A stretch of DNA of 64,000 bases. Source: Luscinia megarhynchos (taxonomy: Eukaryota > Chordata > Aves > Passeriformes > Turdidae). The stretch spans positions 60,121,352 through 60,185,351 of the forward strand of contig JAPFBE010000003.1 in assembly GCA_034336665.1 (NCBI GenBank), in the 5' to 3' direction. Position numbers and translations under genes: made by a program. Below, piece by piece: positions 1-12,068 of the stretch. The first letter of the stretch is position 1; the number at the start of each line of letters is the position of its first letter. The notes under the pieces were generated by a model. The model did not search any database. It was given only the letters and a program-made list of their open reading frames with translations, and was not told where the DNA came from.

Positions 1-1182
1 CACATTTTTGCATTGTGGCTACCTGGGGCTCCACCTGGAAGCGTGGTGGGGATGCCTGCCTGGACAGAGGGGATGGGATGTGATGCTCCAGGCCTTCTTC
101 CCCCCTCCATTGGTACCAACCCCAGAGCTCTGCCAGACCATCACACTCTGTGCTTCCTACCTCACCGTGGGTATTTTTGTTTGTTTGCTTACTGTTTAAT
201 TAAACTCTTTCAAATAACTGAGGAGAACTCATCCTTCACTTCTGTGTTTTCACACTCCATATACAAAGATAACTCTTTTTATTCTGTGTTATTAGCTGCT
301 CTCTGGTGATATGATTTGCTAAGGGCCCACTTTTCATCAGACACAAAAGTAATTAATCCTGCAAGGTACTGACAAGGAGCATAGAAACATTTCTTCGCTA
401 AGGGCTTAGCTCCCAGCATTACAAGGGAGCAGGGTTTAATACTTTCTAATAGAAATAAGCAGCATTGCCACCTGCTTCTGCTGGGAAGAGTGGGGAGCAG
501 CTAGGAGAGGGGGAAGCAGAGAGATCATTGTTAATGCAGCAGCCAATTCTCACTTGCAGAAAGGGACCTTGCTCGGGCTGTGTCTGTGGCAGAGACTTGA
601 GGGACTCGTCCTCAGCAGCTCCCAGGAGGAGGCATTTTGTATGCTCCAAGTGGGTGACTTCAATAGCTCTGGCACCACTTTAATAACCTGAAGGTGCAGG
701 CTTTGGCTCTGCAGAATAGCTAAGAATTCCTTCCTGCTTGTAAGGGATAGAGGGGAGCAAAAAAAGCAACAAACTAACGATTTTGTACCTGCTTTCATTT
801 TTCAGGCTTTTTATGAGGCTAAAAAGACAGGCAGTCCCAGGCAGGCAGATTTGCTACCCCTATATTTCAGTGGGGGAGAGCAGTATAACGTGCTTCTATG
901 TCCAAAATAAAAAAAGCCAACAAAATCATTGATTGTGTGATAAATCACAGGTAATTTTCTTGCACGCTGGCAGAAACTGCAATGCTGTCTGGCTGGGGAA
1001 GGGAGAAGAGAAGCAGGCAGGGAAGAGAGGAGCCATGCTGCAGGGGTCTGAGCTGTCAGGGAGACCCTTCCAGCCCCTTTTGCCAGGAAGATGCTTGTGC
1101 TACAGCCATGCTCACACAGTATGGGTAGACTCACATTTTCCTTGGGCTGTTCCTTCTGACAGCCAGTGTAGATCTAGACTGT
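1..1182. other. Single-copy DNA, no gene seen
   Basis: No reading frame here resembles a known protein and no repeat family is recognised. Open frames are short, overlap on both strands and have no splice-flanked structure that I could support. Confidence 0.5.

Positions 1183-1210
<28 letters not shown>
1183..1210. repeat. (TA)n microsatellite
   Basis: Fourteen uninterrupted TA units, visible directly. It is flanked by ordinary single-copy sequence. A pure run of this length is likely to vary in length between individuals. Confidence 0.95.
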
Positions 1211-1213
<3 letters not shown>

Positions 1214-1640
1214 AGGAAATGTAGGTTATATTTAATTATCTGTGCTCCCACATAAACATAGTTGGCATGTTTACACTTCCTTCTTAAGAGCTCAATGGAA
1301 AGTTGTAGTATGTATGAAAATGTGGACAACTTGGGAATTTGGCCTTCTTTTAACATCCTGTGAAGCACTGAGAAAATGGAAAAAAAGAAGAAAAAAAAGG
1401 CTTTATGCATTTTTAAAAGGCTTAAAACTTTAAACAAAGTTTAAGAAAAAGCAGCTCCTGTCTCTTCTTTCGAGAGAAAACCCTGAGAAACTACATTAGA
1501 AGTCAAGACACACTCCTCTCAGTTTTTAAGACAGTATTAATATGAAGAATCTTCAAGGGAAATTAGAAAATTTGCATTTTTGGAAGGCAAAATAGCCTGC
1601 ACTTGCAAAACATTTGCAATGGAAACATTCTCAGCTCTTC
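1211..1640. other. Intergenic DNA, nothing recognised
   Basis: AT-rich sequence with a purine-rich patch near 1375-1400. I see no gene or repeat family. Confidence 0.5.
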
Positions 1641-1644
1641 TCAT

Positions 1645-2363
1645 TCCTGACTGGGGATTTGCCAAGCAGAGAATGGATTGTGAGCAGCCCTAAGGAGAAG
1701 GACCTGGGGGTGTTGGTTGGCAAGAAGCTCAACATGGCTCTGCTATGAGCACTTGCTGCCCAGAAAGCCAAACGTGTCCTGGGCTGCATCAAAAGCAGTG
1801 GGGGCAGCAGGGGCGGGAGGGGATTCTGCCCCTCTGCTCTGCTCTGCTCTGGTGAGACCCCAGCTGCAGTGCTGCATCAGCTCTGGGCTCCCAGCACAGG
1901 AAGGACATGGAGCTGCTCCAGAAGATGGCCACAAAGATGGTCAGAGGGCTGGAGCTGAGAGAACCTGTCGTTCAGCCTGGGGAAGAGAAGGCTCCGGGGA
2001 CACCTTACAGAACCTTCCAGTACCCAAAGGGGGCTCAGGAGAGCTGGAAAGGAACTTTTCACAAAGGCATGTAGTGATACAACAAGGGGGAATGGCTTTA
2101 AACTGTCAGAGAGTTTGGATTAGGTATTAGGAAGCAGTTCTTTATTGTGAGGGTGATGAAGCTCTTGGAACAGATTGCCCAGAGAAGCTGTGGGTGCCCC
2201 ATCACTGGAAATGTTCCTGGCTGGGCTGGATGGAGCCCTGAGCAGCCTGGTGTGGTGGAAAGTGTCCCTGCCCATGGCAAAGGGATTGGAATTAGAGGGA
2301 TTACATGATCGTTAATGTCCCTTCCAACCCAAAAGGTGCTGCCATTCTGTGATTGTGTGATAA
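1645..2363 (+). mobile_element. CR1 LINE, 3' end fragment
   Basis: The stretch reads like the 3' part of a bird CR1 retroposon in sense orientation: a segment around 1682-1720 (AGCAGCCCTAAGGAGAAGGA), the 'cagaaagccaa...cctgggctgcatcaaaag' block near 1759-1797, the 'ctctgctctggtgagacc' block near 1840-1858, and a 3' UTR ending in a degenerate 'attctgtgattgtgtgat' tail near 2344-2361. CR1 elements encode an ORF1 protein and an ORF2 endonuclease/reverse transcriptase. This copy is 5' truncated and full of stops, so it is not active. The family call rests on pattern memory, not alignment. Confidence 0.88.
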
Positions 2364-4495
2364 TGGCTCAGAAGCAGTGAGGGCCTTTTTCCTCCCTGTA
2401 GTAGTTATAGTAGCCATTCTGGTGCCTTCTACTGTGATCAGTCCTGTCACCTAAACCCAGCCCATCTTTCCCCAGGCTTCTTTCCAGATGGGTTTTCCTT
2501 ACCTGTGAAGCAGCTGTGGTCCTGGGCTGGCTGACAGTAAAACCCCTGCTGTGTGACAGCACAAATCCTGGTGCCACCAGCCCCAGTGAATGGCACCTGT
2601 GCATTTTGCATCTTACTCCAGCTTTATTTGCAGGCACTGTGGGTTAGTGCTGGCTGAGTTACACAGGCTGCTGCCACTGCTGCTTATACAAAAGCTGTGC
2701 TCTGTGTATGATCCACATCTGCCTTTCTGGTGGTGAGAAAAGTTGTTATTTATTGCTCATTCCTCCCCAAAACCTTCCATCGAGAGAGGAAGGCAAGGAC
2801 CATCCAGCTCTGACCAGAATGAAATGCAAAGTTTGTAAGAGGAATGGAAGGGGCTGATTTTATCCCTGTTGTCAGAGCAGCAGGGCTGTGCAGATGTGTG
2901 AGCCGTGCAGGTGTGGGTCACTATGCTGGGCTGGCACTGGGCTCACCACACAGCTCCCACCCCAAACCTCACCCTTACACAAGAGGTGAAGGCAGTGCTG
3001 GAATCCTCAGGCACTCTGGAGGAGCCCTGGTCCCTTGCTGGTGCTCAGCTTCAGTCCCCAGGGTGGGCAGTGGCACGGCCAGAGCCCAAAGGCTGGGATG
3101 GAAATGAGCACTGCTGCCTGCAGCAGAGCAGCTTCCCCACGGGGATGAGCAGGGGGCTGGCAGCTGCAACATCACTGGGTCTGCCACTGGCTGTGTCTTC
3201 AGTTTCTGTTTTGCTCCCTGGCTCTGTGAAACCAGTCAGTCTGTTTTTTATGTGCACACACATCTCTTTGCCAGGAGACAAAATTGTTCCCACAGCTCAA
3301 GAAACCCTTTGTGCTTGAGTCACTGATGCCTGGTCTTTTCTTTTGTCATCAAAAGGATTCTGGTTTTCTGATAGTCAAGCTTAAGTCTCTTAAAAGGGGA
3401 GAACCTCTGCCCTTTGAAGCAATTTTTGCTCTATCATCAGAGAGGAGACACTTTTTTTTTCCCCTTGCAGGTGCAGGAGCCTCAACTCACTTCCACAGAG
3501 CATTTTCCTGAGAGCCATGTGCTTTTTCTGAAAGGCATCTCACCAAAGAGCTGGCAAATCCTGCACTGCCTGGCTCTAGAGGCTGCAACACGAATTTACT
3601 AGGAGCAGAGAGCAGAAGGAAACATATTCTATGTGACCCTGTGGCTCTGAGCAGTGCCACTGGACAGGATAAGGAATCCCCTCCTGCTTTTTTCCTCTAG
3701 GTGAGTTAATTTCATGCTCCCCTGTGGTGTTGGAGAGATGCTCAGTCTGGTTCCTTTGCTACAAATGGCAGTGGCAGCTGTCCAGCCTCTTCCCCCAAAC
3801 AAGGATGCTCCCAGCAGAAAGCAGAGCCCCTGTGGCTGCTACCCAGCTCTGATCCCCTGCCAGGCCCTGCTGCAAGGTGCTGCTTCCCAGGGAAAGCACA
3901 CCACTGGGAGAGTGCTCCTCACTGGGCATTTCTGGGTTTTTCTCACTGAACAACCAGAGCTGAGCAGAGAGCAGTGGCTGTTCCACCATCCTTGTGTTCT
4001 CCTCCCATGGAGAGAGGCTCCTTGTCTGACTCTGGCCTTGGACTCCCCTGGGCAAGCTTGACAGGCTCCCAGATTGCTTTTTGTGAGGAGAAGTTCCCAG
4101 CTGGCTCCTGTTGATTCAATGACACAAGTCTGTGTGCAGAGGTTTTCTCAGAGAAAAGGTTTTGCCATCCATTGTGCCCTTTCCTGGGGCCCCAGGGCTG
4201 CTTCCCACCTCCTTGGGCTTGTGCCCATCTTAGGCTGGTTTGGTACAGGGCAGACACACGTCCCAGCAAGTGCCATCACCCCCATCCCATCTGTGCAAGG
4301 GAGAGGTAGAAGTGCTGCTGAGGCACAATGCCATTTATCCCCAGCTGCTCCCCAGTGATGCCCCAAGAGCTCAGGAAATGGCATTTCTCCCCTCTCCCTG
4401 GGAGCTGGCACTTCTAATTTGAGAGAGGAAGCTTTTAAATTAGCCAAAACATTGTCCCACGCTTTCCAAACATTCAGAAATATTCTCAAAATAGC
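2364..4495. other. Single-copy DNA, no gene seen
   Basis: GC-moderate sequence with several overlapping open frames of 60-140 codons on both strands. None shows a recognisable domain, biased codon use or convincing exon borders. Confidence 0.45.
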
Positions 4496-4499
4496 AGCA

Positions 4500-5300
4500 A
4501 GCAGGGAGAGGAGAAGTTTGCTGGTGATATTAAGGGTGGTTGAGGCAAAGGGCTGACTGTGAATAGTTTCAGAAAGACCCTTGTGGCACTGAATGAAAGG
4601 GTAATAAAATCACAGATAAATCTGATGGTGATAAATGTAAAGTGATGTGCATGGGAAAAGACAATCCCAGCTTTACCTACAAAATAATGGGCTCCAAGTT
4701 GGCTATTTCCACTTGGGAGCAAAATCCTCAGGTTATAATAGAAAACTCTATGCAAATGTCAGCTCAAGACTCAGCAGCAATCAAAAAAGCAAACAGAAAA
4801 CTAGGAATTATTAGGAAAGGAGGAGAGAGCAAAACAGGGGAAATCATTATACTGCTGTATAAATCCATGGACTCTGTTCTCTTGAATGCCATTGTGCAAT
4901 CCTGATTCACTGATCTCAAATGTGATACAGAAGAAATAGAAAAGTTACAGAGGAAGGCAATTGAAGATGATCAAAAGCACAAAAGGGCCTCCATTCAGGG
5001 AATGACTGAATAGATTAAGACTTTTTATCTTGGAGGAAAAAATGACTGAAGAAGAAATATGACTGAGTTTTGTGAAAGGAAGAGCAATGTGACTGGGGAA
5101 CAGCTGTTCATTTTATTCCGTGCTCTCCAAAGGAAGAGAGTGAACATCAAAGAAAACTATCAAGTGACAAGTTCAAAATAAGCAGAGGAGATTTTTGGAT
5201 GTGGCACTCCTTGCCATAGGGCACAGTGGATGTTGAAAGTTGGTGTTGGTTCAATGGGGTGTAAGCTGGTCGATAGAAGAGGAATCCATCAAGGGCTATT
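4500..5300 (+). mobile_element. CR1 LINE, old RT/3' fragment
   Basis: Around 4516-4550 the frame reads KFAGDIKGG-like, matching the FADDTK region of CR1 reverse transcriptase. Around 4640-4890 it reads the segment that follows in CR1 ORF2, with a CMGK.NPSFTYK-type motif, then SAQDSAAIKKANRKLG and LLYKSM. Downstream to about 5300 the sequence resembles the CR1 3' region but is heavily eroded. Frame breaks and a stop right after LLNAIVQS show a dead copy. Divergence looks greater than in the copy at 15985-17125, suggesting an older subfamily. Confidence 0.85.
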
Positions 5301-6042
5301 AAATGCAGAGATGGCATCTGCACAGCTCAGGAGGTTCCTGAGTCACAGACCGCTGGGGAAATGGAAAGTATTCTGGGAAGTAAAAACAAATGTTTGCTCT
5401 ATTTTTGTATCACTTCCTGAGCATCTGCTGGGTCTCATCCAGGGCAGAATGCTGGGCCAGGTGTATTTTGGGGGCTGACAATTTTCAGCCATCCCTCTGT
5501 CCTTCATTTCACACCAGGCCATGCATCTCATTAAGGAGAATGGCTGAAATGAAGCCTGAGGTGTCTGGTGCTCTTGCATCAGGCACAATTTGCACCTTAA
5601 AAAGTCCTCCACCAAGACCCACAGGCAGGTGATCCTGTTTTCCTTTTGCTCCCAAAGAAGACTTCACCTGCATGGACAAGGCTTCTCAGCTGGAGGCCAA
5701 GTTGTTCTGGAATGCAGCAGGTGACCAAGGGATGCAGCCTTGTTCTCCATGCAGACCTCTCATGCATCTCACTTTGTCTGGCCTGGGTCACCCTGGGTTT
5801 GTTGCTCCAAGGCATCACTGAAAGAGAATGCCTGGATAGCAGCAACAAGAGATGGAGGAAAAAAAAGTGCAGCAGTGGCTCTAATGGTCAATCCAAACCT
5901 GAGTGATTTGCTAAATTTTCCCTCACTCAATTAAAAACAAACACTTGGATGCTGCACTGACAATGCAAGTGACCCTTCTGGTTGAAACCTCAGTGCCTTA
6001 ATGAGAGACATTTGTGTTCCTGTGCACTTTTCCAAGCTTGCC
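5301..6042. other. Single-copy DNA, no gene seen
   Basis: No repeat family or gene is recognised. If the - strand gene at 6043-18411 is real, this would be its 3' UTR or downstream flank. I see no clear polyadenylation signal close to 6043 on the - strand. Confidence 0.4.
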
Positions 6043-6116
6043 TTAAAAGCCATGCCTTGGCAGTTTACAAGCTGGTGGACACAAAGCAGCAAACTCACTC
6101 TGCACCTCCTTCCCAG
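6043..6116 (-). CDS. Possible terminal coding exon of the - strand gene
   Basis: Read on the - strand, a pyrimidine-rich acceptor (cattctcatttctag) precedes base 6116. The phase left by the exon at 6384-6533 (one base, G) would continue here as a short open frame of 23 complete codons after the split first codon, ending in TAA at 6043-6045. The tail contains a GKEVQSEFAALCPP-like stretch. A GT donor lies inside the frame, so an 18-base micro-exon is an alternative. No homology is recognised. The call rests only on acceptor quality and phase and could be coincidence. Confidence 0.25.
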
Positions 6117-6383
6117 CTAGAAATGAGAATGAGGGATAGTGGCTATCACAAGATAATCACACCCAGGCAGAAATTCCTGAGCTCGAGTATCTCTGTTCCC
6201 CAGATCAGGGTAATCTCATTGCACTTGGCTAGCCACTGGCTAAGCTTATCAAACCAGGCTGCTTGACACTCAGATTTTAGGAGCCTGCCCTATTTCTGGA
6301 GGCTGCTGCATCACCCAAGCAGCCTTGTGCTGACATCACATGCTCAGTAATGTGAAGGTGAGGCTTATTTTCTGAAAACTTAC

Positions 6384-6533
6384 CATTTTCACCTAGAAAA
6401 CCTAAATGGAAGTAAATGAAAGTCCAAATTCTATTTTTATTGACACCTGTGCTATTTTGCAGCAGCTCCAGAGGAGTAATGATGATATAAATTGAAACAG
6501 GAGGACAATCAGACATCTGTCCTGTTGATTGAT
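6384..6533 (-). CDS. Candidate internal exon, - strand gene (unrecognised product)
   Basis: On the - strand this 150-bp block has an acceptor ending ccctctcctgcag before 6533 and a strong donor, ATG/GTAAGT, after 6384. One frame is open throughout (49 codons plus two split codons, phase 1 in, phase 1 out) and reads about QSTGQMSDCPPVS... to ...HLGFLGENG. The upstream exon at 6626-6718 ends with one leftover base, exactly the phase needed; the shared codon becomes Asp. The intron between them (6534-6625) is 92 bp, GT-AG, with a pyrimidine tract. I do not recognise the protein. By gene order it could belong to an ERICH6B-like gene. Borders and phase are seen; gene identity is inferred. Confidence 0.42.
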
Positions 6534-6625
6534 CTGCAGGAGAGGGAACACAAAAAGGTGCATTACACACAGGTACACTGAAGCAACTGCTCTGATAATG
6601 ACTGTTATGGGAAAAAAATCCTCAC

Positions 6626-6718
6626 CCACATTTCTTGCCCCCAGATTTCTATTAGGAAGGAGACCCTGCTCTGTTTGGCTCTGGATGGAAGACAAAAAGT
6701 CCTTGATTTCAGTGTGAT
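6626..6718 (-). CDS. Candidate internal exon, - strand gene (unrecognised product)
   Basis: A 93-bp block on the - strand has a strong acceptor (cctacccttgcccacttgcag) before 6718 and a G/GTGAGG donor after 6626. The phase-1 frame is open for 30 codons and reads about HTEIKDFLSSIQSQTEQG, then LLPNRNLGARNV. It is polar with a predicted helical first half. Its phase matches the next exon at 6384-6533 across a short intron. A second frame (phase 0) is also open, which lowers certainty. The product is not recognised. Confidence 0.42.
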
Positions 6719-6778
6719 CTGCAAGTGGGCAAGGGTAGGAAACCCCAAATCTTGACTGTAACCTGGGGAAACCAGGCA

Positions 6779-6805
6779 GCTTCCTCTTCCTCCTCCTCTT
6801 CCTCA
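6779..6805. repeat. Short TTC/CTC run (Glu codons on - strand)
   Basis: An imperfect trinucleotide run. Read on the - strand, it gives eight glutamates in a row after MGTE in a short open frame (6709-6894). Glutamate-rich tracts are a hallmark of the ERICH proteins, but such tracts are N-terminal there, and this run lies downstream of the other candidate exons. I therefore treat it as a simple repeat. Confidence 0.6.
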
Positions 6806-8040
6806 GTTCCCATCACAAAGGCTGGCTCTGTCCTGCCTGAGCTGGAGGGAGCTTTTAGCCCCAGGAAGGCTGAGCCCTGGCATCCCACAGCCACACACCT
6901 TGTCCTGGTGTGGCATCTGTGACACCTGTGGCTCCTGTGACAGCCTTATTTTAATATATTTGTGCTGAATAAAACACATTTCCTGTGAAGAAAGGTGAGT
7001 ATTTCTGTGTCGAGGGAACTTGGCATCTCTGAATACTGGGCAGCCATTTCCTCAAAGCTGCAGTATTCAACCCAGCAATCAACCCTATTAGCACTAAAAG
7101 GAGCTGTCTAAATTCCATGCCAGGTTCAATAAATGAGCACTAACACATTTAGAAATGGCTTAGAAAGGAGAATTAAAAGTTTTGCTGCTAATTACGTTTC
7201 TTATTTTAGATTTTCCGTCAGTTTTAGCGATTCCATTCAAATGAGACAATCATTTGCTGCCAAGATGAAGGAAATGAGATGACCTGAAAGTGGACAAAGA
7301 TGTTCATCCATGACAGAAAGCTGACAGGGGCTTCAGCTCCTCTTGCAAGCCTCTGGAAGCACCATGAGGATGGCATCAGCAGACCTGCAAGTAGAGGTGC
7401 CTCCCAGGCTCCTGTCAGTGAGATCTGCTGATACCCTGTGATCCCACCTGAGCCAGGAAACCCCAGGAGGCAAGGGAGAGGCTCTGAGCAGAGGAAGGTG
7501 TGCAGCCCAGGAGGCAGGCAAGCAGAAGCAGGGGAGCAGAGCTGGCTGGAGGCACATTTTATAAACAGCTCCAAAATCTGTGTCGGGTTTAGCAGCCAGC
7601 CCTGCTCCTGGAGACCCAGCTGCCCAATGGGAGGGGCTGGTGCTTTGATGTGGTAATGACATATAACTGATACTGATGGCAAAGGCTAATCCACTCTGCC
7701 CTGTAATGTTCCCAGTCAATCATGCAATATTCTGTTATTGGAAAAACTCATTTTTGCCCCTCTGATGGTAATCAGTGTATGCCCTGAAGCCTGAGCCTTG
7801 ATGGCCTGTGTAATTTGCAACCTAGCTAAGTGTAACTGTGGATGTTAATCCTATTTATACAAATGCCTGGCAAGCAAAAGTAGGGCTGCTGGGACAAGCT
7901 GCAGGGCAGGGCAAGGCATAGAGCCAGATTTCCAGGAATTCTCCCTCTGCAGATTTCGAGCTGCTGTACCCCACTGATGGGAGACTGAGAGGTTTGGGTG
8001 GGCAAAGAGCAGTGGAACAGGCAGTGACTCCACAGTCGTG
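6806..8040. other. Possible intron of the - strand gene; nothing else seen
   Basis: No recognised coding sequence or repeat family. Minus-strand frames at 7224-7719 are open for more than 120 codons but have no recognisable domain and no consistent splice borders. Confidence 0.35.
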
Positions 8041-8400
8041 TCACTCCAGCTCCTGGTATTTATTCTGGAATATGCTGGAGCAGACTTCACCACAATGCAC
8101 ATCCTCTGCTTTGGACAACCACTCTGTACCTGACAAATGCTGTCCAGAGGGAGCTTGACAGGCTTGAGAGATGGGCTCATGTGAAAATCATGAAGTTCAA
8201 CAAGGGCAAGGTCCCCCACAAGGGTCAGGGCAGCCCTGAGGACAAGCAAGGCTGGGCAGAGAGTGGACTGAGAGCAGCCCTGAGAAGGACTTGGGGTGTG
8301 GGTTGAGAGGAGAAGCTCAGCATGACCCAGCAATGTGCACTCACAGCCCAGAAAGACAAACACATCCTGTGTGAGCTGAACCAGAGCTCAAGATCAACAC
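8041..8400 (+). mobile_element. CR1 LINE fragment (truncated at both ends)
   Basis: Near 8140-8220 the text 'gagggagcttgacaggcttgagagatgggctcatgtgaaaatcatgaagttcaacaaggg' follows the CR1 ORF2 C-terminal region. Near 8270-8375 it follows the 'gagcagccctgagaaggacttggg' and 'cagcaatgtgcactcacagcccagaaag' blocks. The match then stops, so the 3' UTR and octamer tail are missing, unlike the usual 5'-truncated CR1. A later deletion or rearrangement is likely. Confidence 0.8.
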
Positions 8401-10016
8401 CCTAAGTGCATCTTAACCTGGATTAGGAGCCTGACATTGTCAACAGCAAGGAGCAGACACCTCCAGCAAGCAAGCTGGAGGCACACAGACTGGGGGGAAA
8501 GAAATGTGGACACAGCTCTGCTGCTACCCACCCTAAAAGGGCAGCAAAAGACATTTCCTCACCTCACCAGGATGCAGTGACACCTTGACCTGTTAAATGG
8601 CATGTTCTGGGGGCACCAAGCCCTGAAGTGGTGACAGCTTCTGTACCTGGCTGCTCAGTACTGAAAACACCCTCCTAGCTGCCTGGTGTGGGACTGAGCT
8701 GGGAGCTGAGGTGTTTGGAGAGACACCAGATCTGCTCCTGTCACAGGTGGGTGCTCAGAACAGGCTTGCACTGGTGATGGGTGCCTGAGATCACTCACTC
8801 CACCTATTTCACCAAGGACAGGGAGGAAAGGAGGTCACTCCCTTCCAACTGCAGAAAAGCCCCAATTGCCAGGGATTCATGGCTTCAGTGGAAACTCACC
8901 CAAGAACAGAAATGCCACTGAGCCTGGCTTTGCAGGAGCTGTTACCTGCCAATGACAAAGTGCAAGGACACCCAGTGACACAGGGACCCAGCCATCCAGC
9001 AGCACTTCCAGACACGGACTTCCCTGGACTTGTTCCCTCCCAGCAGCCCTGCAACACCCAGCACTGCACCCTGATGTGTTACTGCTGGCACCATCCCCTG
9101 TCCTGCAGGATTAAAGAAATAGCAGCATTTCCCTAGTCCTATCCCAGGTTTAGCCAACATAAACTGAAACCAAAAACTTCCCAAATCCAAACAAAGGAAA
9201 GCTGAGCTTCATGACTATTTCCTTAAGAATGATACCTCTGGAAAACATAAACTGCATTGAGTTTGCTGTCCTTCCTTGTTTTCCTGCTGCTCTTCTCTAG
9301 GAATGTCTCCTACTTGGGCAAGAAACTCTGAGAGCACACACTTGTGGGTGCAAGCAGCACTAACCACACCTACACATCCTCTCTGTTTTGTGACACCCAT
9401 CTGGTTTGCTTTTTAGAGCAAGGCTGTTACAGCTTGGCCCTGTCACACATTTCTGTAGCTGCAGGGACCCTGATGGTGGCCAAGAGATCCCACTTGTTCC
9501 AGCTGCAGGGTCCAAGGTCAGCAGCAAGGATAAGCTGGCAGAGGATGGAAATATATTTAATTGTGTCAATTAATATAGATGGAAAAGAACAAACATGCAT
9601 TCAGACACATTTGTTTTCTTCTGGACCTGAGAAGGAATTGGTACAGTCAAGAACACACTTTCCTACCCAACTGCAAACTACAATTTGTCTAATAAAAATG
9701 TATTTCATTTGCCTACAAAAGTCACTCTTCTGGGCACATTACAGCCATAAAGGATGCTGTTTTCTATTCCTGGCTTCTTTTAAAAGGCTGTGTCTTGCTG
9801 CTGTGTTATTGAATTCACCAGGCACAGGGTACAGCCCAGTGAGCACTGCTGTAGGAGTCTCCACATTATAGTTCTCTCTGTTTGATCCTTCACACACATA
9901 AATGGATTTTACACTCATGATGCTCCTGGGACACCCAGGCAGCTGCTTCAGGTTTTTGCCAGTTTAAGTAAGATTATTATCGGGCCCAAGAGCTTATGTG
10001 CCCTGCAACAGCCCAC
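8401..10016. other. Possible intron of the - strand gene; no gene seen
   Basis: No repeat family is recognised. Open frames at 8879-9136 (+) and 9344-9871 (+) lack domains and plausible exon borders. Confidence 0.4.
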
Positions 10017-10051
10017 GTGTTGTGGGCACTTCTACCTCAGTGAGCTCGTAT
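10017..10051 (-). CDS. Possible micro-exon linking the - strand gene
   Basis: This 35-bp block on the - strand has a good acceptor (cctgctctttgtcacag) before 10051 and a weak donor (CAC/GTGGGC) after 10017. It enters in phase 2, as left by 13370-13427, and exits in phase 1, as needed by 6626-6718; the frame reads about YELTEVEVPTT. It is the only block I found in the gap that corrects the phase. The weak donor and tiny size mean it may be chance; the true linking exon may lie elsewhere between 6.7 and 13.4 kb. Confidence 0.25.
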
Positions 10052-12035
10052 CTGTGACAAAGAGCAGGAGTGGGATGCACAAACAGGGTTAAACGTGGGC
10101 ATGGACAATCAAATCTAGATGAAAACAGGCAAAATTGCTCCAGGATCTGGTTGTGATGCACATGCCAGCAGGTAGCTTCTGGTCCTTTTGGCATCCCTGA
10201 GACCATAAGTACCAGAACCTTTTATGCCCTCCCTTGGTGTTATGTGGGCTTAAGGCTGCTCCTGCCACCCACTGCCTCTGAGCTCTTATTTTCCTGTGCT
10301 ATTACTGAACAGCCTAAACATCATGTTTTAGTTATAAAGTGAGTTTAGTGGATGGAAGGGCGGGGGGAAAGGGGGATTAAATTTACTGCTTCAGTGACTA
10401 CAGATCTGAAATAAATCTCCAATTCAATGATAGATCAATAACATCAAGATTAGGTTTAAATTATTAATAAACTATGAGAAACAAGGATAATTATTCTATG
10501 AGTCACAGCTCTCTAATGCACTGCACATTTTTTCCCTAAGACATCTGCACTGAAGCACGACCTGCCGATCTTTTGGCAGAAAGCTGTAGCCAATAAGTTA
10601 ATGCTTTTGGTTTTGCCAGCTAAGCATTCCATAAACCCTCGTGGGCTGAGACATCCTGGTGACAATGCTGTGCTTCTCTCATGGAGAAACCCTTAGGCCA
10701 GGACCCCCTAAAACACTGAGGTGTCTAATGAGCCCCTGAGAATCAATGTGATTGATTTGAAAAACATTTGTGGATGGTTCAGAGAGCCCTCAAATGTCCT
10801 TTGAGACCTGCATGTCTGGAGATGGAGGAGCTGTGCCAGCCTAAAAGGAGATGCTGGCCTTGGTGCCCACCTCACTGGTGGCAAGGAGAAGGCACAACCT
10901 GAGGACTGCATAAGGCAGGGAGGAGAGGGAGAGTTTTTGCCCACTGATGGTAGAACTGACAGCACCATTGAACTGCTGAATTTCAAGTGAATTAACTTCC
11001 CCAGAAAGAGAGGGAACCACCAGCCTGAAGAGGCCTACTAAAATCAAGAAGCTGAGGGCTGGAGTATTGCCCCATTCTGGATCATGGCCATCTCTGCTGG
11101 CTGACAGCCCATGCTGACACACTGACCTGGAGATGCTGGGCGCCTCTGGGCATCCTCCCACCTCAGGTGTCATCCCTCAGCTGTGGCATCACGGCTGAGG
11201 CTGATGAGAGCAGCCTTCCAAGGGCACCTCCCAGCAAAATGAGCTAATCCCTGCTCTCTGACAGGGTGGATTGGGGTCACATTTCCTCAGAGTGCCCCTG
11301 ATGCTGCTCTTCAGCTGCTGGGCTATCAGGTGAGGGCTTAGCACTGCCCTGGCTTACCAGGAGGGCACCTGCTTAAGAGAACAGGAACAGAGCCCAGGAT
11401 ACAGGTCATGAAAGGCACTTATCCTCCTGAAATTAGCCCTGCAGCAAGCAGAGGAGAGAATTGTCCTCACTAAGCTAGGGGCAGCACAGAGGAGAAGGGC
11501 AGCAGCCAGCACAGCAGAATGGACAAGGAGGGTGGGTGCAGACTCTTCTGTGGTCTCACTGCTTTCCTTGCCACTGGACAGAACAAGGTTTTATCAGTGC
11601 TGAAATCCCCCTCCTGCTGATCTCAGCACACAGAGCTCTGCAAAAGGCGGTAGGTGACCCCCATTGTGCTGACAGTATGGTGTCCCTGTGCACACACTTG
11701 GGCTGGGACACCCCCCTTCTCCACAGCCTGCCCAGCAGCAGCTGGGGCTTTCCAGACATCCTTCCACCCCCTCCTTTCACCTGAAGCTGCCAGTCAGGGT
11801 ACAAGATCATTCTGAGCCTACAATACAAAGACATCAATGTATCCAGTCACTGCTATGTGTGAAATGTAGGGTTATTTTTTTACAGTCCCTGTGATATACT
11901 AATTTAAAGATACCTGTGGGTTTGACAAATGGAAAAAACAAACCACAAAAATCATGAAAATGAGATACTGAACAAACTGTGTTTAGGGCTTGACTGTGAT
12001 CTGATGCAAGGTAAGGAGTGAAGAGTGTTCAAAAT
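10052..12035. other. Possible intron of the - strand gene, with an AT-rich block
   Basis: No coding sequence is recognised. About 10310-10530 is AT-rich and dense in TAAT/ATTA-type words and could be a conserved non-coding element (see findings). The rest is unremarkable. Confidence 0.4.
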
Positions 12036-12036
12036 T

Positions 12037-12067
<31 letters not shown>

Positions 12068-12068
12068 T
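12036..12068. repeat. (TTTA)n microsatellite
   Basis: About eight tandem TTTA units, seen directly. Confidence 0.93.

Noticed and set aside
6709..6894. Frame with eight glutamates as an exon of a glutamate-rich (ERICH) protein
   Set aside because: No proper donor follows it (CAG/GTTACA), it lies about 60 bp from the next acceptor, and it is on the wrong side of the chain for an N-terminal Glu-rich region.
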